A DNA stretch of 7,758 nucleotides from Desulfovibrio sp. (GTDB taxonomy: Bacteria > Desulfobacterota > Desulfovibrionia > Desulfovibrionales > Desulfovibrionaceae): NCBI GenBank assembly GCA_031281815.1, contig JAITEY010000051.1:1-7758 (forward strand). Direction: 5' to 3'. The notes under the pieces were generated by a model. It made no database searches, was not told the origin of the DNA, and saw nothing but the letters and a program-made list of their open reading frames with translations. This document shows positions 5,787 through 7,758 of the stretch, in pieces (position 1 is the stretch's first letter; each line of letters starts with the position of its first letter). The translations under genes and the position numbers were made by a program.

Positions 5787-6749
5787 ATGGACTATAAAGT
5801 ATATATGCATCGGCGCGAACGGGAGCGCGCCGAGGGGATCAAGCGTGTCACCCGCGTGGGACTGCTGGTGAACCTGTTGCTTATCCCGGCCAAGCTCTGG
5901 TCGGGGTACGAGGGCAACAGCCGCGCCGTAGTGGCCGACGGGGTGCACAGCATTTCCGATTTTGCGGCGAATCTGGTTGTGCTTGTCGGAGTGCGCTACT
6001 GGACGGCGCCGCCTTCCGAAGACCATCCCTACGGCTACCGGCGGCTGGAAGCGCTTATTTCTTTCTGTATGGGGGCCTTGCTCATTCCGGCCGGCGTCGG
6101 CATCGTTTACGACGCCGCCGTGCAGATGTTCAACCCGTCTACGCGGCCCGTAGGCGGGACGGCGGCGCTCGTCGTTACCCTGTGTTCCGTCGTGAGTAAG
6201 GAAGTGCTGTACCGTTGGACGGCGGCGAAGGGCAAAGAGCTGAGGTCCGACATCCTGGCCGCAGGGGCGGCGGAGCACCGCGCCGACGCGTTGTCCTCGA
6301 TTCCCGTGCTGGTTACCGTGGCCGTCGCCATGTGGTTCCCTTCCCTGGCGGCGCTGGAACTGCTGGGGGCCGCGTTGGTCGCGTTGCTTGTGGTGCGCGC
6401 GGCTGCCGATATTTGCCGTCAGGCCGTGCATACCCTCCTGGACGGCAATGCCGGCCCGGAAGTGAACAAACGCATCCATGATTTTACGCTCGGCGTTGCC
6501 GGGGTCAAGGACATTCACAACTTGCGTTCGCGTCTTGTCGGGCAAGGACTGCTTCTGGATATGCATGTATCCGTAGACGGCGCTGTGAGCCTGCTGGAAG
6601 CCCACGAAACCGCACACCGGGTCGAGGAAGCGTTGTATACGCCGGAGGCCGCGGAATATATCGGCAGAGAAATCATGGACGCCCTGGTCCATATTGACCC
6701 CTGGCTTCAAACTTCCGATGATGCCCCGCCTGGATACGCCGGTGGATAA
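5787..6749 (+). CDS. Cation diffusion facilitator (CDF) family metal transporter
   Basis: The 320-residue protein has a short basic N-terminus, about six membrane helices (20-200) and a cytoplasmic ferredoxin-like domain (about 210-300), as in CDF proteins that export Zn, Fe, Mn, Co or Ni in exchange for protons. Helix 2 carries ADGVHSISDFAAN, with His54 and Asp58 as the usual H-x3-D metal site. Helix 5 reads AAEHRADALSSIP: Asp167 is kept, but the position normally His (W-H-H-R-S-D in many members) is Glu163. The loop DHPYGYRRLEA has Tyr where His is common. The C-terminal domain has GVKDIHNLRSRLVG and the conserved His of DMHVSV and EAHETAH. ATG 5787 is chosen for the GGGGGA site about eight bases upstream; a GTG at 5748 lacks support. 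Metal specificity is not predictable. It may be co-transcribed with ppiD. Confidence 0.92.
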   Translation: MDYKVYMHRRERERAEGIKRVTRVGLLVNLLLIPAKLWSGYEGNSRAVVADGVHSISDFAANLVVLVGVRYWTAPPSEDHPYGYRRLEALISFCMGALLIPAGVGIVYDAAVQMFNPSTRPVGGTAALVVTLCSVVSKEVLYRWTAAKGKELRSDILAAGAAEHRADALSSIPVLVTVAVAMWFPSLAALELLGAALVALLVVRAAADICRQAVHTLLDGNAGPEVNKRIHDFTLGVAGVKDIHNLRSRLVGQGLLLDMHVSVDGAVSLLEAHETAHRVEEALYTPEAAEYIGREIMDALVHIDPWLQTSDDAPPGYAGG

Positions 6750-6875
6750 CGTCCTTATCGCCTCTGTACAAGCCTCGGCATTTCGGCTATCCGACGCAAA
6801 GCGGCCCTGCATGTGCAGACCGACAAACATGATGCCGGCGCGTTATCCGTCGGCATGAATACAGAAGGAGTCTTT

Positions 6876-7463
6876 ATGTCCGCCAAGAAAATCCTGCTCC
6901 TCGCCGGAGATTATGTTGAAGATTACGAAATCATGGTGCCGTTCCAAGCCCTGCTGGCCGTCGGACATACCGTGCATGCCGTGTGCCCCGGCAAAAAAGC
7001 CGGAGAAACGGTGCGCACGGCCGTCCACGACTTTGAGGGCGACCAGACCTATTCGGAAAAACGCGGGCATAATTTCACCCTCAACGCCGATTTCGATACT
7101 GTAAAGACGGAACAGTATGATGCCCTGGTCGTGCCCGGCGGCCGCGCTCCCGAGTACCTGCGCCTGAACCGGCGTGTACTGGACATCGTGCGCGAGTTCG
7201 ACGCGGCGAAAAAGCCCATCGCTTCCATTTGCCACGGGCCGCAGATACTTGTTTCCGCGGGGATACTCAAGGGTCGCGTATGCACGGCGTATGCGGCCCT
7301 TCAGCCCGACGTGCAGGATGCCGGCGCCGAATGGGTGCCCATGAATGAGACCGCATCCAATTCCTGCATTGACGGCAATCTGGTCACTGCCCCGGCTTGG
7401 CCGGCCCATCCGGCTTGGCTACGCGATTTTCTCAAGGTGCTGGGGACGAAAATCGAATTGTAA
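6876..7463 (+). CDS. DJ-1/PfpI-family protein (glyoxalase/deglycase/chaperone-like)
   Basis: The 195-residue cytoplasmic protein spans the full DJ-1/PfpI domain. It begins KKILLLAGDYVEDYEIMVP, in which Glu15 matches the conserved acidic residue that activates the cysteine, and has YDALVVPGGRAPEYL. The nucleophile elbow is ASICHGPQIL, with Cys119 followed by His120 as in PfpI/YhbO-type members. The insert HDFEGDQTYSEKRGHNF is typical of the larger PfpI subgroup. Members act as glyoxalases, are proposed deglycases, or act in oxidative stress; older reports call them intracellular proteases. The exact reaction here is unknown. ATG 6876 is chosen for the strong AGAAGGAG site five bases upstream; ATGs at 6813 (a GTG) and 6855 lack such a site. 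The gap to the CDF gene is 126 bases with no strong promoter seen. No T-tract terminator follows. Confidence 0.92.
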   Translation: MSAKKILLLAGDYVEDYEIMVPFQALLAVGHTVHAVCPGKKAGETVRTAVHDFEGDQTYSEKRGHNFTLNADFDTVKTEQYDALVVPGGRAPEYLRLNRRVLDIVREFDAAKKPIASICHGPQILVSAGILKGRVCTAYAALQPDVQDAGAEWVPMNETASNSCIDGNLVTAPAWPAHPAWLRDFLKVLGTKIEL

Positions 7464-7505
7464 TCACAACATACCGAAATGTTTGAGGTGGGCCGGGGGA
7501 AGCCG

Positions 7506-7643
7506 TCAGCCTTGCGCCTGCCCAGGCTGACCCCGGCCGCCTGAGGCGCATACATCAACCCTGCAATGCTCCCATGTTCAGCCTTGCGCCTGCTCAGGGC
7601 GAGGCTTCGGGGCAGCGCCCCGGCCGCCGGAAGCATACAACCT
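7506..7643. repeat. Two imperfect copies of a GC-rich intergenic repeat with hairpin potential
   Basis: Copy one (about 7506-7557) and copy two (about 7578-7640) both begin tcagccttgcgcctgc and continue through ccccggccgcc to gcatacaacc-like ends, 72 bases apart. Copy two has about 14 extra bases that form CGGGGC-agc-GCCCCG. Copy one can fold TCAGCCT (7506-7512) with AGGCTGA (7524-7530) and contains the palindrome CGCCTGAGGCG (7538-7548). The 295 bases after the DJ-1 gene have no credible coding sequence. This could be a REP-like dispersed element or structured 3' end. Confidence 0.6.
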
Positions 7644-7714
7644 AAATTCCCGCAAAGTTTCCCCTACAAGAAAATGTGGAGAGCCAACGCCCTGTAATCA
7701 TGTGACATAATAGC

Positions 7715-7743
7715 TTGACAAGCCCTCCTGTGTAGGTTAAAAT
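7715..7743 (+). promoter_or_regulatory. Strong predicted sigma-70 promoter reading out of the window
   Basis: A consensus -35 TTGACA (7715-7720), a 17-bp spacer and -10 TAAAAT (7738-7743, five of six bases) form the best promoter match in the window. It points rightwards and must serve a gene beyond 7758. The -10 box lies within the palindrome at 7730-7758. The surrounding DNA is AT-rich compared with the rest of the window. Confidence 0.7.
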
Positions 7744-7758
7744 TATTTTAACCTACAC
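7730..7758. promoter_or_regulatory. Perfect 29-bp palindrome over the -10 region: likely repressor operator
   Basis: Arms GTGTAGGTTAAAAT (7730-7743) and ATTTTAACCTACAC (7745-7758) pair perfectly around one central T. The palindrome ends exactly at the window edge and could extend further. Its overlap with the -10 box and the predicted start (about 7750) is the classic arrangement for a dimeric repressor that blocks RNA polymerase. The inner TAGGTTA/TAACCTA half-sites recall DtxR/IdeR iron-regulator sites, but the spacing is wider, so the cognate regulator is unknown. As RNA, only part of it would be transcribed, so it is more likely a DNA site than a hairpin. Confidence 0.7.

Noticed and set aside
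6807..6818. Short palindrome CTGCATGTGCAG before the DJ-1 gene
   Set aside because: Five-base arms with no aligned promoter boxes; not distinguishable from chance.
5739..6830. 363-codon minus-strand frame opposite the CDF gene
   Set aside because: It is a shadow of the CDF reading frame with Arg/His/Gln-rich, non-globular composition.
1..7758. CRISPR array, tRNA, rRNA, insertion sequence or phage gene
   Set aside because: No regularly spaced repeats, cloverleaf, rRNA motif, transposase or phage protein was seen on either strand.

Overview
The window looks like chromosomal DNA from a GC-rich Gram-negative bacterium. The best guess is a Desulfovibrio-like (Desulfovibrionaceae) deltaproteobacterium. 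This rests on family-level resemblance of the proteins: an NtrC-type sigma-54 activator with a FlrC-like C-terminus, a PpiD/SurA-type periplasmic foldase, a short CDF transporter and a Desulfovibrio-style chemotaxis receptor tail. The presence of a lipoprotein and a periplasmic foldase implies an outer membrane. The genus is an inference; no rRNA or other marker gene lies in the window.

Layout. On the left, three genes and one gene remnant lie on the minus strand: a ketoacyl-ACP synthase cut by the window edge (1-183), a 102-residue lipoprotein with an in-frame repeat (206-514), an EamA/DMT-family permease (696-1580, best start GTG) and the last ~87 codons of a methyl-accepting chemotaxis protein (1690-1953) whose 5' part is missing. 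From 2055 rightwards everything is on the plus strand: a sigma-54-dependent activator with a phosphorylation-dead receiver (2055-3563), a PpiD-like membrane-anchored peptidyl-prolyl isomerase (3768-5708), a cation diffusion facilitator (5787-6749) and a DJ-1/PfpI-family protein (6876-7463). The last 295 bases carry no gene. They hold a pair of GC-rich direct repeats and, at the very edge, a strong promoter whose -10 box sits inside a perfect 29-bp palindrome, so a regulated gene probably starts just outside the window.

How the genes fit together. There is no obvious single pathway. PpiD and the CDF transporter are 78 bases apart on one strand and could be co-transcribed; the DJ-1 gene follows after 126 bases with its own strong ribosome binding site. 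PpiD, CDF and DJ-1 are all compatible with envelope, metal or protein stress roles, but that is a loose thematic link. The sigma-54 activator is separated from ppiD by a 22-bp perfect hairpin, and no convincing -24/-12 promoter was seen in the gaps, so its targets are probably elsewhere. The lipoprotein and ketoacyl-ACP synthase are 22 bases apart and probably form a transcription unit.

I do not see a wholly new multi-gene system here. The points most worth checking are the palindromic operator/promoter at the right edge, the 22-bp hairpin before ppiD, the apparently leaderless start of the activator together with its degenerate receiver, the substituted metal-site residue in the CDF protein, and the chemotaxis-receptor remnant that marks a past deletion or rearrangement.
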